Assembly: GCA_029561735.1 (NCBI GenBank)
Contig: JAKQWZ010000004.1
Coordinates: forward strand, 1-47,837
DNA length: 47,837 bases
Direction: 5' to 3'
DNA from: Candidatus Omnitrophota bacterium
Lineage (GTDB): Bacteria; Omnitrophota; Gorgyraeia; Gygaellales; Profunditerraquicolaceae
The translations under genes were made by a program, and so were the position numbers. The notes below the pieces were generated by a model. That model was not told where the DNA came from, ran no database searches, and saw only the letters and a list, made by a program, of their open reading frames with translations. This document shows positions 1-8,948 of this stretch, piece by piece (position 1 is the stretch's first letter; the number at the start of each line of letters is the position of its first letter).

Positions 1-3000
1 GAAGGCAAAGTTGGCGAATTTTTCCTGGCCCCGAGTTCAGGCACAGCTTCAGGTAGGGGGGTTTGCTGCTGGGTTTGCGAGGCGGATTTATCGGAATCCG
101 GGGTTTTAAATAAAGTTACCAACGCATATAGTATAAAAATACCGACGGTTATCCAGCCGATTGCCGGATTATACTCAAGCACCTTTTGCGCTCCCTCACT
201 CCATCCCGGAGATGCTGTAATCGGGACTAAGGCCAAAATAGATAGCCATTTTATGTACCAAGGAATTGTGTTTGTATCTAATAAATCACCGCTCAAATGA
301 CTTGATGGTATACGCGGCAAAATAATTTCTGTCATGCGCCTGAACCGTTCTTCACGAAGCCTTTCCATTTCGTCGCGAATCCTTTTACTTCTTTCAAATT
401 CTTCAGACAAACGACGGCCCTCACGTTGCGCATATGTCTGATCTTCACTGTCACTAGCGCCTCTCGCCCCAAAACTTTCTTGCCCGTCTGATGCTGGCGC
501 GCGCCGTATGATTATAGAACCGGTCAATGGCGGATGGTCTTCAGTTTTTGGCTGTGTTTCACGCTTGCTAGCATCAAATACATTTGTTTTTAACCGAACA
601 TGCAATTCCTTTTCAAAATCGCTGATTTTCTCACCTAATCCGCATTTATAGAATGCCCTCTTTATGATCTCTGTGCCGGTTTCAGAATCTTCTGCAGTTT
701 TTGTTTCTTCAAGTAAAATTCTGAGGAAATCAGCTAAGCTTTGCTCTCCGCAGACTTTAATAAACGCCTCCACAAATTGCAACCCAAAAGCATGGTGGGT
801 GTTTCCAAAATAGAGTAGCCCTGGCCTCCAGGGCCTGTTTGCTCTTTCTCCCCATATGCTTACATCAACATCTATCTGCGCTAAACCGCTAAGCTGGCTT
901 AAATCCATATTGTCTGGAATCCCAAACCTATAATCGCCATCAGCATCCCTTCCCATATAAATAGATACCCCTGCGATATAATTAGCAATGCCTTCTTCGA
1001 TAGCAATTATCCTGTGATCTCTTAAACCGCCGGAAAAAGCAAAGCTACATAGACTATGGCCAATCTCATGCAAAATAATCTTTCGTTCGCGCCTATCCAA
1101 TTCATGGGTAAAGGGAACTATATGGGTAACCAAAGCACTAAACCAGCTCTGCCCATGCTCATGAGGAAAGCTTATGTCTGCTTCAGCAAAATATATGTGA
1201 AACCTGCGGCCGGAAGGAATCTGGCCGCCCATTGCTTGAAATCTGCGTATCCCCTCCTCATATAGCCCGACAAAATATTTTACCCTTGTAACAACTTCCT
1301 CCCGGCTTAATCCAGAGAAATAATCACTGGGAACAAAAAATCTGAAGCTATGGCCGGCGTATTCTGCGCCAAGCGAAGCAAAAACTATCTCATGCCTAAG
1401 CCTGCCCGCTTCATTAGTAGGCCCTGTAATGTGCGGGATTTCTTCAATCAATAGAGGAAGATTATTTAACTCTTCAGCTATATACCCTGGCTTTGCTGTG
1501 CCCTGGGTAATTACGGACTGCTGATCCCCGTTTCCCGAAGAAATAGCCATTCCAAAAATTCTCGCGAACCATAGCTCTAATCTATAAAATATATCATTGT
1601 GCCACTGCCAATTCCCATCTTCTTCTTTGGCTAATTTTTTTACTGTAGCGCCTGCGGCAGGCGGAGTTTGCGACTGGGCTTGCGGGGTGGTTGGGATTGT
1701 CGAAACTTGGGCCGGCCGCCTCTTGTTTATCATCTGTAATAGCCGCTGCATCCAACGCGTTTTTACCTGCGGCTTCAGCGAATCCAGATCTTTACTGCTC
1801 AAATCCCGGGTGGCCAATTTAATAACAGCGTCGGAATCTATATAGTAGCTATCGCCGGTTTTCTCGTCCTTAATAAAATTAAACCAAATATCGTCCAGCC
1901 TTGCCATCCATGCTGGGCGTTCTTTATTGATTATCGCGTTATGCGTAATATCACCTTCGGTATATTCGCTTCCTTCAGTATATTGGATTGCTCTGCCACG
2001 GATATATCGTATCAAAAATACTACGCTTTTCCCAAGCTTAGAGTACTGAAATTCCGGGAAAAATCCCCAGTCGTTAAGCTCTCCGGCTCTTCTGTTAAGA
2101 GCGATTTCGTTTATATTGCTAGGTACTTCCCGAACGACCCATTCTTCGCCAGCCGCTGTCTGCGCCACCGGCAAAACCCAAAGGCCGTGGGTTAAACTTA
2201 ACCTGATTCTTACTACTCCTAATTTTTTCAGATAATTTTTTGCATCCTGGCTAAACTCACTGGAATTTACGTCCAGCTCTTGAAAAGCAATAATCTGATG
2301 GTCATCCCAAGCCCCAGACTGATCCGTAAAGGCGTTGACAAAGGCGAGCAAATCCGAATCCCATTGATTATCTTTTGCTTGCCTGTTAATGCGCTCTATT
2401 AAATCAGCAATATCAGCTGCATTATTCAACTTTGCGCTTAATCCAAAGCTATTAAGATACTCCAAGGATCCGCTCAAAAATTTTCTGCCTTTGTCCGTAG
2501 TAACAAATTTCTGCAATCTGTCTAAATATTCCACTGCAGTATGCGGGGTGGTTTCATCAGCAAGCTGCTGAGCTTGAGTTATTCTCGCTCTATCTTCCGC
2601 GTCTCTTTCTCCCGGCAGTTTTACGCTTCCTTCTTCGCTACGCAATAGTTCGTTGATTAATCTTGTGGGCGCGCCTGCGGCTGGCGTGGCGGAAACGCCT
2701 CTTAAATCTGCAAGAGAAATCGTGCTTACATCTGCCTCATCAAAAGTCCCATGCCTGATTTTGTCTTCATTTTGCAGATAATCTAATAGTGTTATTCTGG
2801 CAGCTGCTGATTGCTGTATTGCCCCCTTCAGGATATCAACAACTATAGAGCTATTATTTTTACCCGGGATATATCTCTGGTTAAAGGAAACAAATAAATC
2901 ATTGTTCAGATAACCATATACAGTTTCAAAATAAGTGTCTTTTAGCCCACACTGGTTTTTTAAAACTTCGACTTGGCCCTTAAGAATATTGACGGCAATA

Positions 3001-6000
3001 GCCAATTCCTCTTTACTCAGGCCTCCTTCCATAATCCAGTTTAATATTTTATAAATATTCTGCTTGGCTATTCTTTCATTTAATTGCCAAGCCAACAACT
3101 GTTCAGTAATACCTGCTAAAGTGCCGTCTTTCAAAATAATGGTTCTCTTGCGAGCATATTCTGGCAAATCACCCCCCTTATAGGTAAAAGCCATTCTATT
3201 AGTTCTATCTGGCGTTCTTTCTCTTCCAGTAAAATCTATTAGGCCCAGGTCAAATTCGTGAATAGCATTAGTTCCGTTACTGTGGAACGCGCGATTTCTA
3301 ACCTCTCCGCCTTGCCAGCCATATGCTAACGCTACATTTAAATCGTGCGTAAGAGACGCTGCCGCATATTCTTCCTCAAAGCTGCCTCTATAGGCGCTTA
3401 GGAGAACGTCAAAACAAATCGGGAGAATGAGCATTGTTGCACCTGGATCATAAGAGAAAAGCCGAAAACCATTTTCCTTCAATATAAGCTCAAGATCTTC
3501 CGGCGTATTTAAACCATATTTGCTAAGCGCTTCTTCTAAATGATCTAATGTGTAGCTTGCTCTAAATCTTCCGGTTGACCAGTCTTCATGTCTCTGTAAG
3601 GGATTTGCCTTCATTAGGCGCCCCATCCTCATGCGGGCAGGAATATTTTTGTTACCTTCGTACTGTATTATTAAATCTGTGGCCTGCGAAATAATACGAG
3701 GCTGATTATCCAAAAGCAAAGCTTTTATTATGGTTTGTGAAGGAATTGCTTGTAACTCTATGCGCGCCTCTGTATCATTGGGATTGCTCGATAACAACTC
3801 TAATAAAGCCCTTGCCCTAACTAGCTGGGGATTATCTAAATAGCCCTGGAACAAATCTGTACCCAAGACTTTTATCCACAAACCTAAAGGCCTGCCATCC
3901 CTATGATTATCTTTAATTAAGGCAGATACTAAATCCTTTAATTCCACTTTTGCTAATAGGGCATCGGGCATAGCAAGAAATAAACGTGTTGCTGTGGCTG
4001 TATCAATTTTGTTTGCAGCAAAAATTTCAACTGCCTGCTTGAATATTTCGATACGCTGAACCAAATATTCTATGCCAAAGGCAGGATTACTAGTATTCAT
4101 TAATACGCCTAAAATCTGGCTGATATCACCACTGCCTAACCCAGCAGCATGTAATACAGGAATGTATTTTTTAAAAGCCACTATGCCGGGGGAAAGAAAT
4201 TCTTCAATCGCTGCTTGATTATTTTGAGCTATTTTCCAAGCTAAGTTCTCTAGAATAATGTAACGATATTCTTGCAGATCAAGAGCACTCAATGCTGGGA
4301 TGAACCTCTCAACAAAAACTTGAGCAGTAGCCCGCGGATCATTGGCTGCTGTCAGTATCATTAAAATGCTCCCTCTATCGCCTGCGTCACTAATCCCAGT
4401 ATAATTTAGCTCAGTATCAAGCCTAACAAAAGCGCGGCCTGCGCCTGTATTAACAAATTTTTCAGCGGCGGCCCGAGGATCCTTAGAGCTGACTAAGGCA
4501 CGCAAGATTAACTGCATAAGGCCGTGCTCAAATCCTACTTCGCGTAAATAAGTAATAAGCCGCACAAAAATTTGGGCTGCATCAGTATTTAAAAAATTGT
4601 CTGCTACGGGCTGGCGATCGGCGCCCGAAAATCCGTCACTTGAGGATAAAATAATCCTCATTGCGAGATAATCACGCTCGTCTAAACCAGCATTTTTTAG
4701 TGCTTTTAAGGCCTCTTCGAGCGGATTGCCCCTTCGCGGCGCAACTAAAGTAGGCTGCTGGGCCTGAGTTATTCTCGCTCTATCTTCCGCATCTCTTTCT
4801 CCCGGCAGCTTGACGCTTCCTTCTTCATTGCGCCATAATTCATCCAGGCTCTTAGCTGAAAATTCTGCCAAATAGGTTTTTGCTTTATCAACCCAGGCCC
4901 TGGCTGAAGTAATAATGCTGACTGTTCCTAGGGTTTGATTTGCTCCGGGCATTGCTATGCTTAGATTAGCTCCTCCAGAGAAGTAGCTCCTCACTGTCTG
5001 GCCATAAGGAGTCTGGACTGGCTCTTTGACGCTGTATTCGCCGTCTTTAAAGGATCTTTGATATTGGTCAAAGTAGGTTATTTTTGACCAGAGTTCTTGA
5101 GAAGCAAGGTTGGCCAGGTTGCGGGAATCAATAAGATTAATATACGCGTTAGAGACAGCCCCATTCGGGGACAGTCCCTTGAAACGAGATTTAAACCACT
5201 GGGCCAGGATTAATGAGTAATAGACTTGCCTAAGGGGCGCATACTTCTTGGAAGTATTCACTTCTTTGGTTATCTTAGGGATAATCAATTCACGGATAAG
5301 TTGGCTGGAATATTCATTCAAAGCCTTCATTCTGGGATCAGTAAAGTTGTAGGTAGCTGAATCTTTTAAGTAATCCTGCTCCAGCATTACTTTCAGGGTA
5401 GCTTTGTAGATATAAGCGTTATCTTTGGATTCGCGGATGATTATTTCTCCCGGCACTATCCATGGCCGGGTGAGTGTGGGGATAGTAATATTGTCATAGC
5501 CAAAAAGCTCTCCTGCTCTTTCATAAAGTTTATTCCAGTATTTTCTTCCTTCAGGGGTATTTGGAGAAGTATAGCTGGCAGTATCTTTTTTAAGCTGGAC
5601 ATCGGCTTCTAAAAGTATCTTGCCGATATCAGTGAAGGCTAAGTAATTGTCTATAACATTGTCAGGTGAATCCGGGCGCAGGTTCACCCAGAAGGAATCA
5701 TTGGGCAGAGTCACGCCGATGAGGAAATATTTGAGTAGGGTTTTGGTTTCGGATTGGAGTTTTTGTTCAGAGACAGTCCCCTTCGGGGACAATCCCTTCA
5801 CCCCGTCGCCTTTATCTAAAAGCAATTTAAAAGTATTGGCTTGAGTATCATAGGATAAGTAGCGCAGATGCAGGGGGCGAAATTTATCTGCTGCCGGCAT
5901 AGAACTAGCCGCTCCGATATAAGCAGAAAGATTCAAAGTCCCGGCCACTTGAGCAAATCCTGACTGCTCAAACAAAAGGGAAAAGCAAATAAATAGAGAG

Positions 6001-6029
6001 ATTAATTTAGCGATCTTGGATTTCTTCAT
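1..6029 (-). CDS. Giant secreted protein, incomplete at the left window edge (at least 2009 codons): signal peptide, large uncharacterised N-terminal module, alpha-helical repeat-like middle, HEIGH zinc-metallopeptidase-like domain, predicted TM segment near the left edge
   Basis: Manual reverse-strand translation from ATG at 6029 (MKKSKIAKLISLFICFSLLFEQSGFAQVAGTLNLSAYIG...). No in-frame stop seen over the long stretches read down to base 3. HEIGH at 1056-1070 followed by AIEEGIANY. Absent from the ORF track, probably because it runs off the edge. Confidence 0.88.
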   Translation of the reverse strand, partial: MKKSKIAKLISLFICFSLLFEQSGFAQVAGTLNLSAYIGAASSMPAADKFRPLHLRYLSYDTQANTFKLLLDKGDGVKGLSPKGTVSEQKLQSETKTLLKYFLIGVTLPNDSFWVNLRPDSPDNVIDNYLAFTDIGKILLEADVQLKKDTASYTSPNTPEGRKYWNKLYERAGELFGYDNITIPTLTRPWIVPGEIIIRESKDNAYIYKATLKVMLEQDYLKDSATYNFTDPRMKALNEYSSQLIRELIIPKITKEVNTSKKYAPLRQVYYSLILAQWFKSRFKGLSPNGAVSNAYINLIDSRNLANLASQELWSKITYFDQYQRSFKDGEYSVKEPVQTPYGQTVRSYFSGGANLSIAMPGANQTLGTVSIITSARAWVDKAKTYLAEFSAKSLDELWRNEEGSVKLPGERDAEDRARITQAQQPTLVAPRRGNPLEEALKALKNAGLDERDYLAMRIILSSSDGFSGADRQPVADNFLNTDAAQIFVRLITYLREVGFEHGLMQLILRALVSSKDPRAAAEKFVNTGAGRAFVRLDTELNYTGISDAGDRGSILMILTAANDPRATAQVFVERFIPALSALDLQEYRYIILENLAWKIAQNNQAAIEEFLSPGIVAFKKYIPVLHAAGLGSGDISQILGVLMNTSNPAFGIEYLVQRIEIFKQAVEIFAANKIDTATATRLFLAMPDALLAKVELKDLVSALIKDNHRDGRPLGLWIKVLGTDLFQGYLDNPQLVRARALLELLSSNPNDTEARIELQAIPSQTIIKALLLDNQPRIISQATDLIIQYEGNKNIPARMRMGRLMKANPLQRHEDWSTGRFRASYTLDHLEEALSKYGLNTPEDLELILKENGFRLFSYDPGATMLILPICFDVLLSAYRGSFEEEYAAASLTHDLNVALAYGWQGGEVRNRAFHSNGTNAIHEFDLGLIDFTGRERTPDRTNRMAFTYKGGDLPEYARKRTIILKDGTLAGITEQLLAWQLNERIAKQNIYKILNWIMEGGLSKEELAIAVNILKGQVEVLKNQCGLKDTYFETVYGYLNNDLFVSFNQRYIPGKNNSSIVVDILKGAIQQSAAARITLLDYLQNEDKIRHGTFDEADVSTISLADLRGVSATPAAGAPTRLINELLRSEEGSVKLPGERDAEDRARITQAQQLADETTPHTAVEYLDRLQKFVTTDKGRKFLSGSLEYLNSFGLSAKLNNAADIADLIERINRQAKDNQWDSDLLAFVNAFTDQSGAWDDHQIIAFQELDVNSSEFSQDAKNYLKKLGVVRIRLSLTHGLWVLPVAQTAAGEEWVVREVPSNINEIALNRRAGELNDWGFFPEFQYSKLGKSVVFLIRYIRGRAIQYTEGSEYTEGDITHNAIINKERPAWMARLDDIWFNFIKDEKTGDSYYIDSDAVIKLATRDLSSKDLDSLKPQVKTRWMQRLLQMINKRRPAQVSTIPTTPQAQSQTPPAAGATVKKLAKEEDGNWQWHNDIFYRLELWFARIFGMAISSGNGDQQSVITQGTAKPGYIAEELNNLPLLIEEIPHITGPTNEAGRLRHEIVFASLGAEYAGHSFRFFVPSDYFSGLSREEVVTRVKYFVGLYEEGIRRFQAMGGQIPSGRRFHIYFAEADISFPHEHGQSWFSALVTHIVPFTHELDRRERKIILHEIGHSLCSFAFSGGLRDHRIIAIEEGIANYIAGVSIYMGRDADGDYRFGIPDNMDLSQLSGLAQIDVDVSIWGERANRPWRPGLLYFGNTHHAFGLQFVEAFIKVCGEQSLADFLRILLEETKTAEDSETGTEIIKRAFYKCGLGEKISDFEKELHVRLKTNVFDASKRETQPKTEDHPPLTGSIIIRRAPASDGQESFGARGASDSEDQTYAQREGRRLSEEFERSKRIRDEMERLREERFRRMTEIILPRIPSSHLSGDLLDTNTIPWYIKWLSILALVPITASPGWSEGAQKVLEYNPAIGWITVGIFILYALVTLFKTPDSDKSASQTQQQTPLPEAVPELGARKNSPTLP
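2563..2651 (-). repeat. 89-nt in-frame repeat copy B inside the giant ORF
   Basis: Encodes EEGSVKLPGERDAEDRARITQAQQ; near-identical DNA at 4753-4841, exactly 2190 nt (730 codons) away. Confidence 0.93.
4753..4841 (-). repeat. 89-nt in-frame repeat copy A inside the giant ORF
   Basis: Encodes the same 24-residue block as 2563-2651. Confidence 0.93.
5151..5180 (-). repeat. Palindromic in-frame insert, copy 1 (KGLSPNGAVS)
   Basis: agagacagccccattcggggacagtccctt, near-identical to 5769-5798. Confidence 0.85.
5769..5798 (-). repeat. Palindromic in-frame insert, copy 2 (KGLSPKGTVS)
   Basis: agagacagtccccttcggggacaatccctt, same frame and orientation as 5151-5180. Confidence 0.85.
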
Positions 6030-6169
6030 TTTTGAAACAATATTGGTTTATCAGCCTTATAGGTAAAGTCTATACTATATATATACTCAAACAAGGCTAT
6101 TTTAGGGGTTTTGGGAAAGCGTTTGCTAAATACGCAGGAATTGAACGATTGGATAGGATTTATTTCTAA

Positions 6170-6215
6170 GGGACAGTTCTCAAGCAACGCAATTTGCTTT
6201 CAAGAGAACCGTCCC
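6170..6215. repeat. REP-like long palindrome in the rsmI/giant-gene spacer
   Basis: GGGACAGTTCTC AAGCAA cgcaat TTGCTT tcaa GAGAACCGTCCC. Confidence 0.85.
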
Positions 6216-6240
6216 TAGGACAGATTGGACATTTCCGTGC

Positions 6241-6894
6241 TTATAGGATGACTACGAATTCACCGCGGGGCTTGTTTTGCTTGAAATGCGCGATAATTTG
6301 GGAGGTTTTTTGACGCTTTATTTCCTCAAATTTCTTGGTAATTTCTCTGGCTACGCAGATATCTTTGTCTCCAAAAACAGCTAAAATATCCTCTAAACAG
6401 GCAGTGATCCTGTGGCAAGACTCATAAAACACTATAGTGGTGTTAAGTTGGGATAGTTTTTTCAGCTGATTTTGACGGCTGGCTGCCTTGTTGGACAAAA
6501 ACCCGGCAAAATAGAAATCGTGAGCCGGCTTACCTGATAAAACAAGCGCATTCACAAACGCTGCTGCTCCGGGAATGACTGTAAATTCAATATTATTCTT
6601 AATTGCCAGATTAATAATATTATAGCCCGGGTCCAATATCCCAGGCATACCGGCATCAGAAACCAATGCAACAGACTTGCCTTCTTTTAAAACTTTAATC
6701 AGATAATCAGCTTTGATAATACGGTTGTGCTGGAAAAAACTTGTGGTAGGGGCGTTGATGCCGTAGTGATCTAATAATATTTTAGTATGGCGGGTGTCTT
6801 CGCAGGCGATCAGGTCAACGCTTTTTAAGATTTCCAGGGCGCGTAAAGTTATGTCTTTGAGATTACCGATGGGGGTAGCGACGATATAAAGCAT
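6241..6894 (-). CDS. rsmI: 16S rRNA (cytidine(1402)-2'-O)-methyltransferase RsmI
   Basis: MLYIVATPIGNLKDITLRALEILKSVDLIACEDTRHTKILLDHYGI, the typical RsmI N-terminus; SDAGMPGILDPG motif. Confidence 0.95.
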   Translation of the reverse strand: MLYIVATPIGNLKDITLRALEILKSVDLIACEDTRHTKILLDHYGINAPTTSFFQHNRIIKADYLIKVLKEGKSVALVSDAGMPGILDPGYNIINLAIKNNIEFTVIPGAAAFVNALVLSGKPAHDFYFAGFLSNKAASRQNQLKKLSQLNTTIVFYESCHRITACLEDILAVFGDKDICVAREITKKFEEIKRQKTSQIIAHFKQNKPRGEFVVIL

Positions 6895-8732
6895 TATTCA
6901 ACCGTAACAGACTTGGCCAGATTGCGGGGCTGATCCACATCACAGCCGCGCTTAATGGCAATATAATAAGCCAGCAATTGCAGGGGTATGGCCACAACAA
7001 GGGCTGAACAAAATTCATCCACTTTAGGCACATAAATAACTTCGCTGGTCAGCTCTTTTATTTTTTCATCGCCTTGTGTAGCTATGGCTATAATCTTGCC
7101 GTGGCGCGAGCGTATTTCTTCTATATTAGAAACCATCTTTTCGTAAGTCTTTGATGCGGGCGCTATGCAGACAACTGCGCGGTACTCATCAATTAAAGCG
7201 ATTGGCCCGTGCTTCATCTCGCCGGCAGCGTAGCCTTCTGCCGGGATATAGGAAATTTCCTTTAATTTTAACGCGCCTTCGCAAGCCGAGGGATAATTTA
7301 TGTTTCTTCCTAAAAATAAAAATGACCCGAAATGAGAATGGCGGCTGGCCATATTTTTTATTTCACTCTGTTTGCCCAATATTTCGCCGATAAGGCCGGG
7401 GCATTTGCTCAAGCCGCTGAATAAACGGTTAATTTTGTCCTGCGGCATAGACTTTCTTAAGCGGGCCATGTAAAGGCCGAGCAAATAAAGGGTGGCTACC
7501 TGCGCAGTATAGGCCTTTGTAGATGCTACGCCTATTTCCGGCCCGGCTAAAGTATAGATAACTCCGTCGGATTCCCGCACCAGCGTTGAGCCAAGCACAT
7601 TGCAAATAGAAAGTATAGTCGCGCCTTTTTTCCGTGCCTCCCTGACTGCCGCAAGCGTATCAGCTGTTTCCCCTGACTGGCTTATAGCGATTATTAAAGT
7701 ACCCGGTAAAATCTGGGGGTCCCGGTAGCGAAACTCGCTGGATAAATCCACGCTAACCCGCATCTTGCATAGCTCTTCTAATATATACTCTCCGCACATA
7801 CCTGCGTGATACGCCGTGCCGCAGGCAACAATGATAATATTGTTCGTATTTTTAAAAATGTCCGGGCCTAATTCAAGTTCATCAAAAAATATCTGCTTAT
7901 CTTTGTCTGTCCTTCGGATTATCATCGCATCCAGGACTCTGGATTGCTCATTAATCTCTTTAAGCATAAAGTGCGGGTATCCCTGTTTTTGTGCCTGCGA
8001 CACATCCCAATTAATGCGGGTAACTGATTTATTCACCGGCTCCCCTGAAACTTTGCTTACCCTGGCTTCTTGAGATGTCAAAACCACTAATTCATTATCA
8101 TCCAGAAAAATCACGTCTTTGGCATGCTCCAGAAATGCCGGTACATCCGAAGCCAAAAAATTCTCCCCTGCTCCGACTCCGACCACCAGCGGGCTGCCCA
8201 GCCGGGCGCCAACGATCTTATCCTGTTCTCTTTTGGATATCACCGCAATGGCAAAAGAGCCGGTAAGCTTGCTCAAGGCCTTACGTACAGCATCTTCCAG
8301 CGCAACGGAATTTTTATAATATTTCTCGATCAAATGTGCTATAACTTCCGTATCAGTCTGGCTGTTAAATTTATGGCCTTCCTTTACCAGGTCTTTTTTT
8401 AATTGAACGTAATTTTCAATGATCCCGTTGTGGACTATAGCAATTTCTTCTTTGCAGTCAAAATGCGGGTGGGCGTTTTCCTGAGTAGGCGCTCCATGCG
8501 TTGCCCAGCGCGTGTGGGCAATGCCGGCATTACCGGAAAGCGGTTTTTTGCTTAACAATTTTTCCAGCGAGCTTATTTTACCGGGAGACTTACGGATAGA
8601 GATAGTATCTTTTTCAGAAAGGATCAAGGCCATACCGCTGGAATCATAACCGCGGTACTCTAAACGTTTGAGCCCATTCAAAAGAATGGGCTGCGCTGGT
8701 TTCTTACCGATATAACCGATTATTCCGCACAC
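6894..8732 (-). CDS. glmS: Glutamine--fructose-6-phosphate aminotransferase (isomerizing), GTG start
   Basis: CGIIGYIG N-terminal nucleophile, HTRWATHG, two SIS domains, C-terminal DQPRNLAKSVTVE. Confidence 0.97.
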   Translation of the reverse strand: MCGIIGYIGKKPAQPILLNGLKRLEYRGYDSSGMALILSEKDTISIRKSPGKISSLEKLLSKKPLSGNAGIAHTRWATHGAPTQENAHPHFDCKEEIAIVHNGIIENYVQLKKDLVKEGHKFNSQTDTEVIAHLIEKYYKNSVALEDAVRKALSKLTGSFAIAVISKREQDKIVGARLGSPLVVGVGAGENFLASDVPAFLEHAKDVIFLDDNELVVLTSQEARVSKVSGEPVNKSVTRINWDVSQAQKQGYPHFMLKEINEQSRVLDAMIIRRTDKDKQIFFDELELGPDIFKNTNNIIIVACGTAYHAGMCGEYILEELCKMRVSVDLSSEFRYRDPQILPGTLIIAISQSGETADTLAAVREARKKGATILSICNVLGSTLVRESDGVIYTLAGPEIGVASTKAYTAQVATLYLLGLYMARLRKSMPQDKINRLFSGLSKCPGLIGEILGKQSEIKNMASRHSHFGSFLFLGRNINYPSACEGALKLKEISYIPAEGYAAGEMKHGPIALIDEYRAVVCIAPASKTYEKMVSNIEEIRSRHGKIIAIATQGDEKIKELTSEVIYVPKVDEFCSALVVAIPLQLLAYYIAIKRGCDVDQPRNLAKSVTVE

Positions 8733-8762
8733 AAGAGCACCATGAATTTTTATTTAGCGATG

Positions 8763-8839
8763 CCCCGCTGCTTTTTAGCGGGGAAGAAATTTAAGTACTT
8801 GTTGAGTTATGCACCGGATAGCAGTAGGCTATCCGGTGC
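8763..8839. repeat. Two consecutive hairpins in the tRNA-Glu/glmS spacer
   Basis: CCCCGCT-gcttttt-AGCGGGG (8763-8783) and GCACCGGATAGC-agtag-GCTATCCGGTGC (8811-8839). Confidence 0.85.
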
Positions 8840-8870
8840 AAATTCACCATTAGATATAGCCGGTAAATTT

Positions 8871-8944
8871 GACCCTATGGGGATTTGAACCCCAGTCGAG
8901 AGCTTGAAAAGCTCTTGTCCTAGACCAGGCTAGACGATAGGGTC
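8871..8944 (-). tRNA. tRNA-Glu (anticodon UUC)
   Basis: Reverse complement GACCCTATCGTCTAGCCTGGTCTAGGACAAGAGCTTTTCAAGCTCTCGACTGGGGTTCAAATCCCCATAGGGTC; GACCCTA/TAGGGTC acceptor stem, TTC in a 7-nt loop, GGTTCAAAT T-loop. Confidence 0.95.
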
Positions 8945-8948
8945 GAAT

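Noticed and set aside
545-560. parS-like half site tgtttcacg
   Set aside because: Only about half of TGTTTCACGTGAAACA matches, and it lies inside the giant ORF; no palindrome.
1056-2571. Short plus-strand ORFs (1056, 1597, 1941, 2389)
   Set aside because: They lie antisense to the continuous giant minus-strand frame and show no recognisable protein features.
8733-8870. glmS ribozyme upstream of glmS
   Set aside because: No recognisable glmS ribozyme core; only two simple hairpins.
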